A stretch of DNA of 64,000 bases from Maricaulis sp. (GCF_030149515.1 NZ_JASBRI010000013.1:1-64000), one strand, 5' to 3'; numbered from the stretch's first letter, positions 40,307 to 49,770 are shown. A program made the numbers and translations. The notes: generated from the sequence alone by a model not told the origin.

Positions 40307-42466
40307 TCAGATGAAACTATACGGCTCGACATCGATTGAAACCCGTACCGAGGCCGGCGTCTTCACCCGTCCGGCCCAGGCGCGCAGATAGGCGGAGATG
40401 TCGACCGACTTGTCGGCACGCACCAGAATACGGCGGCGATGCCAGCCGCGCACCATGGCGCGGGGCGGCTCGGCCGGTCCCCAGATTTCCACCCCGTCGG
40501 TCACCGGTGCGGCGGCCGCCCAGACGGCGGCTGATTTTTCGACATTGGCCGGATCCTGGCTCATCAGCCCGATCGCGGCCAGGCGCCCGAAGGGGGGCAG
40601 GCCCAGCATTTCGCGGGCAGCGAATTCCATCTCCAGAAACCTGTCGCGATCGCCCGCGATCAGCGCCTGGATCGCATCGTGTTCAGGCTGGTGTGTCTGC
40701 AGGAGCGCACGGCCCGGACGGTCGGCGCGGCCGGCGCGGCCGGCGACCTGGACCAGGGTCTGGTAGGTGCGCTCGCCTGCCCGGGGGTCTCCCCCGGCCA
40801 GACCCAGATCCGCGTCGATCACGCCGACCAGTGTCAGGTTCGGGAAGTTGTGGCCCTTGGCCGCGATCTGGGTGCCCACGAGAATGTCGATCTCGCCCCG
40901 CTCCATCGCGGCCACGATCTCGGGGCCGCGATGGCTGTCGGATGAGTAGATATCCACGCGCGCCTCGGGGAAACGGCGTCTGGCTTCCTCGGCCACGCGC
41001 TCCACACCGGGGCCGACACTGGTCAGGGACTCCTCCGCCCCGCATTCCGGGCAGGCTTTCGGCTTGGGCATGGAAAAGCCGGTGACATGGCAGACCAGAC
41101 GGCCGGTATAGCGGTGTTCGACGAGATAGGACTGGGTGTCCGGCGAGACCATGCGATGCCCGCAGGTGCGGCACAGCACCAGCGGGGCGTAGCCGCGCCG
41201 GTTGAGATAGAGCAGGCTCTGCTCGCCCCGCGCACAGGTCTCGGCCACGGCCTGCACCAGGGGCGGCGACATCCAGCTTCCGGATTCCGCCGGGGTCTCG
41301 CGCAGGTCGATCGTGCCGATCTCCGGCAGGACGGCCGTTCCGGGCCGGGCGGCCAGGCGGACATGCACATAGCGCCCGGCCTGGGCGTTGGCGAGACTTT
41401 CAAGCGAGGGGGTCGCCGAGGCCAGTACGGCCATCGCCCCGTCCAGCTTGGCCCTGACAAGCGCGAGATCCCGCGCCTGATAGGCCAGGCCTTCATCCTG
41501 CTTGTAGGTGGGGTCGTGTTCTTCATCGACGACGATCATGCGCAAATGCCGAAAGGGCAGGAACAGCGCCGATCGCGCCCCGACCACGATCCGGGCGCGA
41601 CCCTCGGCAACCTCGCGCCAGGCGCGCCGGCGGTTTTTCGGTCCGGCTCCGGAATGCCACAGCGCCGGCTCGGCGCCGAACCGTACCTTGAAGCGGGAGA
41701 GGACCGCTTCGGTGAGGGCGATTTCCGGCAGCATGATCAGGATCTGGGCCTGCTGATCCTGCCGCAATTGTTCGGCAATCGCTTCGAAATAGACCTCGGT
41801 CTTGCCCGATCCCGTCACGCCGTCCAGCAGCGCGGCCTGAAACCCGCCTGCGCGAACCAGGCGCCGCAGCACACCCGCCGCTTCGGCCTGCATCGCCGTG
41901 AGCTCGATCCCGTCACGATCGGGATCGGGAGCATCATAAGGCGGATCGACGGGGCGGATCGTCTGTTCCAGCGCCCCGGCCCTGGCCAGCCCCTTGACGA
42001 CCGAAGCCGACACGCCGGCCTGGCGCGCCAGATCGGCGCCCGTCGCCTCGCCCAGTTCTGCGGCAGCATCGAGCACGCGCTGGCGCGCCTCTGTCATTCG
42101 CCCGGGCTCGCCGGTGCCGGGCCTGTACAGGGTCTCGGTGGGAGACGGTTTCAGCGCCTCGCTGGAACGCAGTACGGCGCGCAGGATGATACCCGGCGGC
42201 TGGACCAGATAGCGCGCCAGCCAGTCAACGAAATTCCGGGTGCCTTCGGGCAGGGGCGGACCGCCCGCGACGGCCTCGACCGGCTTCAGCGCGCGCGCCG
42301 CGTCCGCCGGCTTGAGCGACCAGACCACGCCGCGCGCCGAGCGCTTGCCCAAAGGCGCGACAACATGGTCGCCCGGCCGCACGTCCAGATCCTCGGGCAC
42401 CTCATAGTCGAAGGCCTCCGGCAAGGGCAGCGGAAAGAGAATGGCGGCGATGGGGCGGGCGGGCAT
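40307..42466 (-). CDS. priA: Primosomal replication restart helicase PriA
   Basis: About 719 residues: N-terminal 3'-DNA-binding domain (PLPEAFDYEVPEDLDVRPGD), helicase core with Walker A GVTGSGKTEVY, D-E-E-H box (VVDEEHDPTYKQDEG), zinc-binding cysteines in CRTCGHR and CHVTGF...CPECG, and GTQIAAKGHNFPNLTLVGV. It restarts stalled replication forks. Start set at ATG 42466, a TTG at 42475 is an alternative. Located between terC and an exported protein. Confidence 0.96.
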   Translation of the reverse strand: MPARPIAAILFPLPLPEAFDYEVPEDLDVRPGDHVVAPLGKRSARGVVWSLKPADAARALKPVEAVAGGPPLPEGTRNFVDWLARYLVQPPGIILRAVLRSSEALKPSPTETLYRPGTGEPGRMTEARQRVLDAAAELGEATGADLARQAGVSASVVKGLARAGALEQTIRPVDPPYDAPDPDRDGIELTAMQAEAAGVLRRLVRAGGFQAALLDGVTGSGKTEVYFEAIAEQLRQDQQAQILIMLPEIALTEAVLSRFKVRFGAEPALWHSGAGPKNRRRAWREVAEGRARIVVGARSALFLPFRHLRMIVVDEEHDPTYKQDEGLAYQARDLALVRAKLDGAMAVLASATPSLESLANAQAGRYVHVRLAARPGTAVLPEIGTIDLRETPAESGSWMSPPLVQAVAETCARGEQSLLYLNRRGYAPLVLCRTCGHRMVSPDTQSYLVEHRYTGRLVCHVTGFSMPKPKACPECGAEESLTSVGPGVERVAEEARRRFPEARVDIYSSDSHRGPEIVAAMERGEIDILVGTQIAAKGHNFPNLTLVGVIDADLGLAGGDPRAGERTYQTLVQVAGRAGRADRPGRALLQTHQPEHDAIQALIAGDRDRFLEMEFAAREMLGLPPFGRLAAIGLMSQDPANVEKSAAVWAAAAPVTDGVEIWGPAEPPRAMVRGWHRRRILVRADKSVDISAYLRAWAGRVKTPASVRVSIDVEPYSFI

Positions 42467-42521
42467 GGAGGGCAATGCTTCCTGATTCGAAACCTCAGCT
42501 TAGCCAGACCGCCGCCGCCCG

Positions 42522-43064
42522 TCAGTCGGTCCGCTGCCAGACATAGTGCCGTCCCGGTGTTTCGCTGCCGTCCGGGCTAATGCGGGTGGACCGGGTCTCG
42601 TACGTGTCCGCATCGACGACATCGAAATCATGACGTTCGCGGCGGGACGGCCGTCCCGGCGTGTGAAAATCCTGCTCGGCAGTATAATCGCCGTCGGCGA
42701 GCGGTCCGATGGTTCCGATACCCAGCGAGCCGCCCTGGCCATGCTGGACCAGCACCGCCTCGCCCGCATCCGGGTCCCACCAGGATGAAAATTCCCAGAA
42801 TGTGGCCGAACGCTCGCCATCGCTGAGGCCGAACAGTTCACCGCGCATGCCCGTGCCGTCGAAACGCGGCTCGAACACGATGACATAGGTGTCGTAGGTT
42901 TCCTGCTCGGAGCGGTAGGCGGAATTGTCCGTCTCCCAGCGGCCGCTCATATAGGCCACATGCTCGCGATACCAGTCGGGGATGGCGGCACCGGTGTCCG
43001 GCGGCGGTCCGGCGGGTTGGGCGGACAGCACCAGGGCTGTCAGAACAGTCAGGCTCGATAGCAT
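42522..43064 (-). CDS. Exported protein of unknown function (lipocalin-like size)
   Basis: A 180-residue protein with a short signal peptide (LSSLTVLTALVLSAQ) and GGGGAGACAGA before the ATG at 43064. The mature part is beta-rich with many Trp/Tyr residues (YMSGRWETDNSAY, FWEFSSWWDPDAG, GRHYVWQRTD). It has the look of a small beta-barrel or calycin-type periplasmic protein (DUF1579-like), but I do not recognise a family with confidence. Divergent from the DUF484 gene. Confidence 0.8.
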   Translation of the reverse strand: MLSSLTVLTALVLSAQPAGPPPDTGAAIPDWYREHVAYMSGRWETDNSAYRSEQETYDTYVIVFEPRFDGTGMRGELFGLSDGERSATFWEFSSWWDPDAGEAVLVQHGQGGSLGIGTIGPLADGDYTAEQDFHTPGRPSRRERHDFDVVDADTYETRSTRISPDGSETPGRHYVWQRTD

Positions 43065-43172
43065 TCTGTCTCCCCTCGCCCCGGTCACCCCGTCCCACAC
43101 TAGCAAGCCGATTTGCGTTTCGGAAAGGGAATGGGCGAAAACTGGGCCGATTCGAAATCGGGGAGCGCGGGC

Positions 43173-43856
43173 ATGACCGGCAGCGATACAATGGACAAGA
43201 CGGACCTCGACCCGGCCGGCGTGCGCGCCTTCCTGGCAGACAACCCCGATTTCGTGCGCGAGGACGCAGAGCTCCTGGCCCTGATCGCGGAACGCCAGAC
43301 CGAAGACGGGGTGATCGATCTCGGCTCGGCGGCCCGCGAGAAACTGCTCGAGGAATTGCGTCAGCTCAAGGCGCTCAACGCTTCCATCGTCGAGACCGCC
43401 CGCGCCAATCTGGCCACCCAGTCGCAGATCCACATGGCGATCCTGGCGCTCCTGGAGGTCGACAGCCTGGCCGCGCTGGACCACAAGATATCCAGCCGAC
43501 TCACCGGTGCGCTGGGTGTGGATGTGTGCCGTATCCTGATCGAAGGCCATGCTCCCCTGAAGACCGGCGAAAGCCTTCTGGGCGCGGCCGAGGGTTTTGT
43601 CGGCGAAGTGCTCGGCGAAAAGGTGGAACGGCTGGGTCCGGTCGATCCGGAAACTGCCCATGCGCTCTACGGCCAGCAGGGTGCGCGGGTGAAGAGCGAA
43701 GCCATCGTGCGGCTGGATTTCGGGGGTCATGACGGGCTGATGGCACTGGCGGCACGCGATGCGCAACTCTTCCAGTCCGGCCAGGGTACGGAACTCCTCA
43801 ACTTCCTCGCCCGCGCCGTGGAACGGATGATCGTGCAATGGCTGCACAAGGCCTGA
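43173..43856 (+). CDS. DUF484 family protein
   Basis: A 227-residue GAF-like DUF484 protein: N-terminal AFLADNPDFVREDAELLALI, coiled-coil linker, then a GAF-type domain and the C-terminal LLNFLARAVERMIVQWLH. Start ATG 43173 follows GGGGAGCGCGGGC. DUF484 genes almost always lie directly before xerC, as here (19-nt overlap), suggesting a role with recombination at dif, but the function is unknown. Confidence 0.92.
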   Translation: MTGSDTMDKTDLDPAGVRAFLADNPDFVREDAELLALIAERQTEDGVIDLGSAAREKLLEELRQLKALNASIVETARANLATQSQIHMAILALLEVDSLAALDHKISSRLTGALGVDVCRILIEGHAPLKTGESLLGAAEGFVGEVLGEKVERLGPVDPETAHALYGQQGARVKSEAIVRLDFGGHDGLMALAARDAQLFQSGQGTELLNFLARAVERMIVQWLHKA

Positions 43857-44773
43857 GCCTGCATCTGTCCGAGGCGCTGGCCGCCTTTTACGCCCATCTG
43901 GAAGGTGAGCGCCGCCTGTCGCCGCGCACGCTGGATGCCTATCGCCGCGATCTAGACGGGTTTGCCGCGTTCATGGGCCTGCATCTCGCAGCCGATATCA
44001 CCCTGGCGGACCTTCAGGCGCTCAGGCCCAGCGATTTCCGCGCCTGGATGGCCGACCGGCGCCGGTCGGGCCTGGCCGCCCGCTCGCTGTCGCGGGAATT
44101 GTCGGCGGTGCGCACCCTGTTTTCCTACCTGCAGCGGCGCTGGCAGGTCGATGTCCCTGCGCTTTCCCTGGTCGAAAGCCCCCGGTCGACACCGTCCAAG
44201 CCCAAACCGGTCAGCGAGGACGCAGCGCGCGCGCTGATCGAGGAGACCGGCAAGCGCCAGGCCGCAGGCTGGATCGAGGCCCGCGATGCAGCGGTGTTGC
44301 TGTTGCTCTATGGCTGCGGCCTGCGCATATCCGAGGCGCTGGGCCTTGCAGGTCGGGACCACCCGCTGGGCGAGATACTGCGCATTACCGGCAAGGGCTC
44401 GAAAACCCGGATCGTGCCGGTTCTGCCAGCGGTGCGCGAGGCTTGCGCCAAATACGTGGCCGTGTGCCCCTTCGATCTGGAGCCGGACCAGCCGCTGTTC
44501 CGGGGCGCGCGCGGCGGCGCGCTCGGAGCCCGCACCGTGCAGGCGCTGATGCAGGAATTGCGCGGCCGGCTGGGCCTGGCCGACAGCGCCACGCCGCATG
44601 CGCTGCGCCATGCCTTCGCCACACACCTCCTGGCCCATGGCGGCGACCTGCGCGCGATCCAGGAATTGCTGGGTCATGCCAGCCTGTCGACCACCCAGGT
44701 CTATGCCGATGTGGAGACGCAACGGCTGATGTCGATCTATGAGGGCGCACATCCGCGGGCGCGGCGGGACTGA
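43838..44773 (+). CDS. xerC: Tyrosine recombinase XerC
   Basis: A 311-residue site-specific recombinase with SAM-like N-terminal core-binding domain and catalytic residues R (GCGLRISEALGL), K (TGKGSKTRIVPV), H-x-x-R (HALRHAFATHLL), H (LGHASLSTTQVY) and the final Tyr of QVYADV. Together with XerD it resolves chromosome dimers at dif. Overlap with DUF484 and length mark it as housekeeping XerC, not a phage integrase. Confidence 0.94.
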   Translation: MAAQGLSLHLSEALAAFYAHLEGERRLSPRTLDAYRRDLDGFAAFMGLHLAADITLADLQALRPSDFRAWMADRRRSGLAARSLSRELSAVRTLFSYLQRRWQVDVPALSLVESPRSTPSKPKPVSEDAARALIEETGKRQAAGWIEARDAAVLLLLYGCGLRISEALGLAGRDHPLGEILRITGKGSKTRIVPVLPAVREACAKYVAVCPFDLEPDQPLFRGARGGALGARTVQALMQELRGRLGLADSATPHALRHAFATHLLAHGGDLRAIQELLGHASLSTTQVYADVETQRLMSIYEGAHPRARRD

Positions 44774-44777
44774 GACC

Positions 44778-45920
44778 CTATTTCAGGCACCCGTAGACCG
44801 CCTCGATGAGCCGCACCGGCCGGGGATCGCCGGCAAGATAGTGCATCTGGCGGTTCATGACATAGGCCCCGGTGACGCCATTGACCGGATCGGCGAAGGC
44901 ACAGGATCCGCCCCAGCCGGAATGACCCACCGTTTGCGGTGTGGGGCCGTAAAAGCCCGGCCGCGTATTGCGCATGATCCCGGCGCCCCAGGACAGATCG
45001 AAGGGCAATACCTTGTCCGGCCCGGCGACGCGTTCCCTGACCAGGTCCGCCAGCGTTGCCTCGGAAATGAAACGCTTGCCATCCAGCTTGCCGGCGTCGG
45101 CATAAACGGTCATCAGCCGGGCCAGGGCCCCGGCGGTGGCATGGGCGTTGGCAGCGGGGAATTCAGCCTTGCGCCATTCGGTGGCGCCACGGCGGCCCGG
45201 CGAGGACCAGGCCTTGAGAAAGGCCAGTTCGCGCGCCCGGCTGGGCTCGCCCAGATCCGGCAATCGCTTGGGCATGGCGTGTTCGGCGGTGCGGCCATGC
45301 TCGCTTTCCGGCAGACCGACATGGAAATCGATTCCCGCGGGACCGCAGACATCTTCGCGCAGGATGGCGCCGATCGACCGTCCGTCGGTCCGCCGGGCCA
45401 GCGCGTCGGCGATGAAGCCGAACGTGACCGGATGATAGCCCGAACCTGTACCCGGCTCCCAGAGTGGTGCCTGGCGGGCCAGCTTGTCCTCGATCTTGCC
45501 GGCGTCGAACCAGTCCCCCGCATCCATTTCCTCGGCGATTCCGGACAGGCCCGCCTGGTGCGACAGGGCCTCGGCGACCGTCACCGCGGATTTTCCGCCG
45601 GCGGCGAATTCCGGCCAGTAGTCGGCCACGGGCGCGTCATAGTCCAGCAGTCCCTTGTCGACGAGCTTGGCCATGACCAGTGCCGCGACGGCCTTGCCGG
45701 TCGAGTAGACCGGCACCAGGGTATCGGCCTGCCAGTCCCGCGATTTCTTGCGATCGGCCCAGCCGGCATGAATCTCGACAACGCACTCGCCGCCCGCACG
45801 CAGGGCGAAGCCGGCGCCGATCTCGTCGAAATCGGACCAATTGGCGAGGAAGGCATCGCGGACGGGCTCGAAGCCGGGCGCGACATGGCCGTGAACGGCG
45901 GGCAAGGTGTCGGTTGTCAT
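44778..45920 (-). CDS. Cytoplasmic serine hydrolase, EstB/class C beta-lactamase-like esterase
   Basis: A 380-residue protein without signal peptide. Motifs: S73-T-G-K76 (nucleophile), a tyrosine motif YHP in SGYHPVTFGF, and HSGWGG. The STGK/WGG pattern is that of EstB-type carboxylesterases and LACTB-like enzymes rather than antibiotic-degrading beta-lactamases. It converges on xerC with 4 nt between stops. It is unrelated in place to the hydrolases of the 1.8-19.7 kb island. Confidence 0.88.
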   Translation of the reverse strand: MTTDTLPAVHGHVAPGFEPVRDAFLANWSDFDEIGAGFALRAGGECVVEIHAGWADRKKSRDWQADTLVPVYSTGKAVAALVMAKLVDKGLLDYDAPVADYWPEFAAGGKSAVTVAEALSHQAGLSGIAEEMDAGDWFDAGKIEDKLARQAPLWEPGTGSGYHPVTFGFIADALARRTDGRSIGAILREDVCGPAGIDFHVGLPESEHGRTAEHAMPKRLPDLGEPSRARELAFLKAWSSPGRRGATEWRKAEFPAANAHATAGALARLMTVYADAGKLDGKRFISEATLADLVRERVAGPDKVLPFDLSWGAGIMRNTRPGFYGPTPQTVGHSGWGGSCAFADPVNGVTGAYVMNRQMHYLAGDPRPVRLIEAVYGCLK

Positions 45921-45972
45921 GAACCTTGGCTAACGCCGCCCGCCCGGCGGATCAAGCCAGGACGGCGGTGGA

Positions 45973-46458
45973 TTACCGGCCCGGCTCGGCCGGCTCCTCC
46001 ACCCGCATCAGCCGGTCGGCAGCTGCCCGGGCAAAACGCAGGGTCAGCGCCTTGCGGCGGGCGGGGGCAAGCGGCTGTCGCGGGCTTTCACGCACCACCG
46101 CACCGCCGAAGGCATCGGCCACGATCAGGCCGGCATGATCGGGAATCAGATCGTGCGGGAAGCGTTGCGAGACAGCGAAATAGAGCCGTTCGCAATAGCC
46201 GGTGTAGTTTTCCCATTTGCTGTCGGCCCGGAAATCGGCCACGCCGGACTTGATCTCGACAATGGTGATCTCGCCCTTGCGCCCCAGCGCGGCGAGATCG
46301 GCCCGGCGGCCGTCGGGCAGGATGAATTCGGGAATGGCGGAGAACCCCATTTCCCAGAGCAGGCGGGCCGCCCCGCGCATCAGCGCCTGGGCGTCGTCGA
46401 TATCCGGATTGGCGGCGGATGACACGTCCTGCAGGTCCATGGCGGCAGCATGTTCCAT
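45973..46458 (-). CDS. mmcB: MmcB-family DNA repair protein
   Basis: A 161-residue protein of the MmcB family (nuclease-like fold; EFILPDGRRADLAALGRKGEITIVEIKSG carries the D...E-x-K core, shown by residues RADLAAL and VEIKSG). In Caulobacter, mmcB is a LexA-regulated gene for mitomycin C resistance. Here a perfect GTTC-N7-GTTC LexA box (46452-46466) overlaps the first ATG at 46458, so translation may begin either there (leaderless) or at the second ATG, 46440. Confidence 0.88.
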   Translation of the reverse strand: MEHAAAMDLQDVSSAANPDIDDAQALMRGAARLLWEMGFSAIPEFILPDGRRADLAALGRKGEITIVEIKSGVADFRADSKWENYTGYCERLYFAVSQRFPHDLIPDHAGLIVADAFGGAVVRESPRQPLAPARRKALTLRFARAAADRLMRVEEPAEPGR

Positions 46459-46466
46459 ATTTGTTC
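46452..46466. promoter_or_regulatory. LexA (SOS) operator of mmcB
   Basis: GTTC-CATATTT-GTTC matches the alphaproteobacterial LexA consensus GTTC-N7-GTTC exactly. It overlaps the first possible mmcB start codon and lies about 50-65 bp before the divergent metallopeptidase gene, so it could repress both directions. Confidence 0.85.
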
Positions 46467-46517
46467 ACACTTCAAGTGCGGGCTGACAGGCGGCAAGGCG
46501 GCCGTTATACGGGGCCG

Positions 46518-46922
46518 ATGACCAAGATCGCCAAACTCCTGCCGCCCTCGCTCGAGGATTTCGAGACCCTCGCCGCAAGGGCCTATGACGGCCTGCCCGA
46601 GGGCTTTCGCAAGATGTGCGGCCGGGTACAGATATTCATCGCCGATTTCGCCGACGACGAGACACTGAAGGAACTCGATATTGACGACCCTTTCGAGCTG
46701 ACCGGTGTCTATTGGGGCGTCGACCTGTCGCAGAAGTCCGTCGCCGATCCCTCGCCCGAACCCGACCGGGTCGTGCTGTTCCGCCGCCCCATCCTGGACG
46801 AATGGGCCGAGCGCGGCGACATTCCGCTTGGCGAGCTGATCACCCATGTCCTGGTGCACGAGATCGGCCATCATTTCGGCCTCTCCGACGACGACATGCA
46901 CCGGATCGAGGATCAGGCCTGA
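46518..46922 (+). CDS. Metallopeptidase family protein with HExxH motif
   Basis: A 134-residue protein with zinc motif HEIGHHFGLSDDDM near residue 115. It belongs to the small possible-metalloprotease family (DUF1025/zincin-like) found in many alphaproteobacteria and actinobacteria, activity unproved. Start ATG 46518 begins the conserved N-terminus. It is divergent from mmcB and shares its control region, including the LexA box. Confidence 0.85.
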   Translation: MTKIAKLLPPSLEDFETLAARAYDGLPEGFRKMCGRVQIFIADFADDETLKELDIDDPFELTGVYWGVDLSQKSVADPSPEPDRVVLFRRPILDEWAERGDIPLGELITHVLVHEIGHHFGLSDDDMHRIEDQA

Positions 46923-46936
46923 TCGCGCGATGCCAT

Positions 46937-47080
46937 CCTTCCCCTTGATGGGGAAGGTGGGCCGAGGCGAAGCCTCGGGTCGGATGGGGTGAATCCCGGT
47001 GGTGGAAAGCCAGCGGACACCTGGCTCCCACCCACTCCACCACGGCTTCGCAGCGGTCCCCTCGCCCATCAAGGGCGAGG
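46937..47080 (+). repeat. Palindromic intergenic repeat, copy A
   Basis: About 144 bp made of palindromic blocks: CCTTCCCCTTGATGGGGAAGG, then a GCC-GAGGCGAAGCCTC-type hairpin, GGGGTGAATCCCGGT, a CCACCACGGC block and CTCGCCCATCAAGGGCGAG. It is homologous block by block to copy B at 49634-49770, which is inverted. Such mosaic repeats are REP/BIME-like and sit only between genes. Confidence 0.75.
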
Positions 47081-47091
47081 ATGAATGCGGC

Positions 47092-47802
47092 TCACCCCTG
47101 CGCCAGAAAGGCCTCGACCCAGGCCGGCACCGCCGTGGAGGCCGGACCGGAAACATGGCTGTCGAACAGCGGCGAGGTCTCCGTCTGGGCCAGATTGATC
47201 TCGGTGAGATGGGCGCCGGCGCGCTTGGCGACCTCGGAGAAGCCCGCTGCCGGATAGACTGTGCCCGACGTGCCGATCGCCGCGAAATGGGTGCAGGTTT
47301 CCAGGGCCTGGAAAATCAGGTCCATCTCCAGGGGGATCTCGCCGAACCAGACCACGTGCGGCCTCAGAAAGCCGGGCTGCTGACAGCGCGGGCAACACGT
47401 GCCCGTGTCCAGTTCGCCGACCGCGTCCGTCACGGTGTGGCAGCCCAGGCAGCGCATTTTCTTCAGTTCGCCGTGCATGTGCACCAGGCGTTCCGATCCG
47501 GCCTGCTCGTGCAGGTCGTCGACATTCTGGGTGACCAGAAGGAAGTCGCCACCGCGCGCCAGCCAGGCCCGTTCCAGCTGCGCGAGTGCGGTGTGCGCGG
47601 CATTGGGCCGGGCCGCCGTCAGATTGGCGCGGCGGGCATTGTAGAACGCATGGACCCTGGCGGGCCGGGCGGCAAAGGCTTCCGGGGTAGCCAGCTCCTG
47701 CCAGTCGAATTCCGCCCACAGACCGTCCGTATCGCGGAAGGTGCCCAGCCCGCTCTCCGCGGAAATGCCGGCGCCGGTGAGGATGACGAGCGAGCCTGCC
47801 AT
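47092..47802 (-). CDS. cobB: NAD-dependent protein deacylase, sirtuin
   Basis: A 236-residue class III sirtuin: GAGISAESGLGTFRD (NAD binding), TQNVDDLHEQAGS with the catalytic histidine in VHMHGE, four zinc cysteines (CLGCHTV and CCPRCQ), and GTSGTVYPAAGF. It removes acetyl or succinyl groups from lysines. Monocistronic; its end faces repeat A. Confidence 0.94.
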   Translation of the reverse strand: MAGSLVILTGAGISAESGLGTFRDTDGLWAEFDWQELATPEAFAARPARVHAFYNARRANLTAARPNAAHTALAQLERAWLARGGDFLLVTQNVDDLHEQAGSERLVHMHGELKKMRCLGCHTVTDAVGELDTGTCCPRCQQPGFLRPHVVWFGEIPLEMDLIFQALETCTHFAAIGTSGTVYPAAGFSEVAKRAGAHLTEINLAQTETSPLFDSHVSGPASTAVPAWVEAFLAQG

Positions 47803-47878
47803 GGGCGCGAGTTAAGCGTGCTTGGCGGTCCGGGTGAAGTCCTCGCCATCACCTTGCTTGTCATCACCAAAACCAAAA

Positions 47879-47904
47879 AGGCCCCGCCGTTTCCGGCGGG
47901 GCCT
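47879..47904 (-). terminator. Intrinsic terminator of the rpsP-rimM-trmD-rplS operon
   Basis: AGGCCCCGCCG and CGGCGGGGCCT form an 11-bp perfect stem with a 4-nt loop; on the minus strand it is followed by TTTTTGGTTTTGG. Confidence 0.88.
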
Positions 47905-47931
47905 CTTGAACCTGTGTGAAGCGGGAAAACC

Positions 47932-48324
47932 CTACTTCTTCGCTTCGCGGCGCTCGATGCCGCGGCCGGTAACACGTTCGGCGATACGGGCCGACTTGCC
48001 GCGGCGGTCGCGCAGGTAGTACAGCTTGGCGCGGCGGACCTTGCCCTTCCGCTTGATCTCGATCTGCTCGACATTCGGCGAGTAGACCGGGAAGACACGC
48101 TCGACGCCTTCGCCGAAGGAAATCTTGCGGACGGTATAGCTCTCGTTCAGGCCAGCACCGGAACGGGCAATGCACACGCCTTCGAAGACCTGGATCCGTT
48201 CGCGATCGCCTTCCTTGATGCGAACATGAACGCGCAGCGTGTCGCCGGCGCTGAAATCCGGAATGGTCTTTTCGCCCAGGACGCGGGCGGCTTCTTCTTG
48301 TTCAAGCTGCTCGATCATGTTCAT
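47932..48324 (-). CDS. rplS: 50S ribosomal protein L19
   Basis: A 130-residue L19 ([21 protein letters not shown] start, [38 protein letters not shown]). Start ATG 48324 overlaps the trmD stop by 4 nt and has AAGGAG upstream. Final gene of the operon. Confidence 0.98.
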   Translation of the reverse strand: MNMIEQLEQEEAARVLGEKTIPDFSAGDTLRVHVRIKEGDRERIQVFEGVCIARSGAGLNESYTVRKISFGEGVERVFPVYSPNVEQIEIKRKGKVRRAKLYYLRDRRGKSARIAERVTGRGIERREAKK

Positions 48325-49061
48325 CGTGCATTCTCCTTGCGCGCCTTGTACCTCTGCCAGAGGTCGGGGCGCCGCGCCTTCGTAATCTCTTCCGCCTTTT
48401 CCCGGCGCCAGGCCTCTATCTGGCCGTGATGCCCCGACAAAAGGACCTCCGGGATCTCCTCGCCCTCGAATACGCGCGGTCGCGTATAATGAGGATACTC
48501 GAGCAGATCGCCCTCGAAACTCTCGTCCTCGGCCGATACCGGGTCGCCAAGCACGCCGGGAAGCAAGCGCACACAGGCCTCGATAAGGACCTGAGCGGGC
48601 GCCTCGCCCCCGGCCAGCACGGCATCGCCGACACTGACCTCTTCCATTTCGCGGCTTTCGATGACCCGTTGATCGAGCCCTTCGAAGCGTCCGCAAAATA
48701 CGACAACGCCAGAACCGGCCGCCCACTCCCGGACCCGGGATTGCGTCAGCGGTCGTCCTCGCGGCGTCAAATAGATCAACGGCCGTTTCCCGCCTTGCCA
48801 GCGGGACTGAACCGTATCAATCGCCTCCGCAGCCACATCCGGCCGGAGCACCATGCCAGCGCCTCCGCCAGCCGGGGTGTCGTCCACGGAGCGGTGCTTA
48901 TGACGGGAAAAATCCCGGATGTCCACAGTTTCAAGCGCCCAAAGCCCACGATTCGCAGCTGTGCCGATCAGCGATACACCCAGCGGGCCCGGAAAGGCCT
49001 CAGGGAACAGGGTGAGGGCCGTGGCGGTCCAGGGCGGAGCGATGGTGGGCGTGTCTGTCAT
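48321..49061 (-). CDS. trmD: tRNA (guanine37-N1)-methyltransferase
   Basis: A 246-residue SPOUT enzyme with [13 protein letters not shown] at the N-terminus, [22 protein letters not shown] and [15 protein letters not shown]-type ([16 protein letters not shown]) motifs. It prevents frameshifting by modifying G37. ATGA overlaps join it to both rimM and rplS. Confidence 0.98.
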   Translation of the reverse strand: MTDTPTIAPPWTATALTLFPEAFPGPLGVSLIGTAANRGLWALETVDIRDFSRHKHRSVDDTPAGGGAGMVLRPDVAAEAIDTVQSRWQGGKRPLIYLTPRGRPLTQSRVREWAAGSGVVVFCGRFEGLDQRVIESREMEEVSVGDAVLAGGEAPAQVLIEACVRLLPGVLGDPVSAEDESFEGDLLEYPHYTRPRVFEGEEIPEVLLSGHHGQIEAWRREKAEEITKARRPDLWQRYKARKENAR

Positions 49062-49612
49062 TCCGGCACCCCGCCCGCCTCTTCCTCGGCCTTGCTTCCC
49101 ACCTCTTCGGGCGGATCGATGGTGATGATGCCCTCGGCGATCGAGACATGCGGCACAAAATCGCGGGTGAAGGGGAGCATCCAGGAGCCGTTGCGGCCGG
49201 GCGTTCCGGAGATTTCCAGCAGATCGCCGGAGCCGTAGTCGAAAATCGCGCGAAGCGTGCCCATCGGGCTGCCGTCGAGCCCCTGAACGGCAAGGCCGAC
49301 CAGGTCGGCATGATAGAACTCATCCTCCCCGAGCACGGGCAGGGCGGCGCGGGGAATGTGGAGTTTGGTGCCCTTGAGGGCCCCGGCCTGTTCCCGGGTC
49401 AGGGATTCGGCGAAACGGACGATGAAACCGTCCTTCACCGCGCGCCAGCTTTTCGGGGTAAGGACCGCCCTGCCGTCCACATCGAGGAAGGGCCCGTAGG
49501 CAAACGCATCCTCGGGTTCGCCGGCGAAACTCTTCACCTTGCACTCGCCCTTCACGCCATGCGCACCGGCGATGGCAGCGATGAAGACGAGGTCGTCGGC
49601 AGATGCGGTCAT
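49058..49612 (-). CDS. rimM: Ribosome maturation factor RimM
   Basis: A 184-residue protein with [21 protein letters not shown] (RimM N-terminal domain) and a PRC-barrel half ([35 protein letters not shown]). It binds S19 during 30S assembly. Start ATG 49612; the frame upstream runs into repeat B and is not coding. Confidence 0.95.
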   Translation of the reverse strand: MTASADDLVFIAAIAGAHGVKGECKVKSFAGEPEDAFAYGPFLDVDGRAVLTPKSWRAVKDGFIVRFAESLTREQAGALKGTKLHIPRAALPVLGEDEFYHADLVGLAVQGLDGSPMGTLRAIFDYGSGDLLEISGTPGRNGSWMLPFTRDFVPHVSIAEGIITIDPPEEVGSKAEEEAGGVPE

Positions 49613-49633
49613 GGCTTCGGGTCCGGACTCCGT

Positions 49634-49770
49634 CCTCCCCCTTGATGGGGGAGGGGGACCACGGCGCAGCCGTGGTGGAGGGGGTGGGGGCGAGGTGTCT
49701 GAACGGGCAGACACCGGGATTCACCCCTTCCGCCCGGCTGCGCCGGACACCTTCCCCGTCAAGGGGAAGG
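49634..49770 (-). repeat. Palindromic intergenic repeat, copy B (inverted relative to copy A)
   Basis: About 137 bp. Read on the minus strand it begins CCTTCCCCTTGACGGGGAAGG and runs through GGGGTGAATCCCGGT and CCACCACGGC to CCCCCATCAAGGGGGAGG, the same block order as copy A at 46937. It fills the gap between rpsP and rimM, inside an otherwise compact ribosomal operon. Confidence 0.75.

Noticed and set aside
43838-44773. Tyrosine recombinase as a sign of prophage or integron
   Set aside because: It is coupled to DUF484 and has XerC length and motifs; no phage genes surround it.
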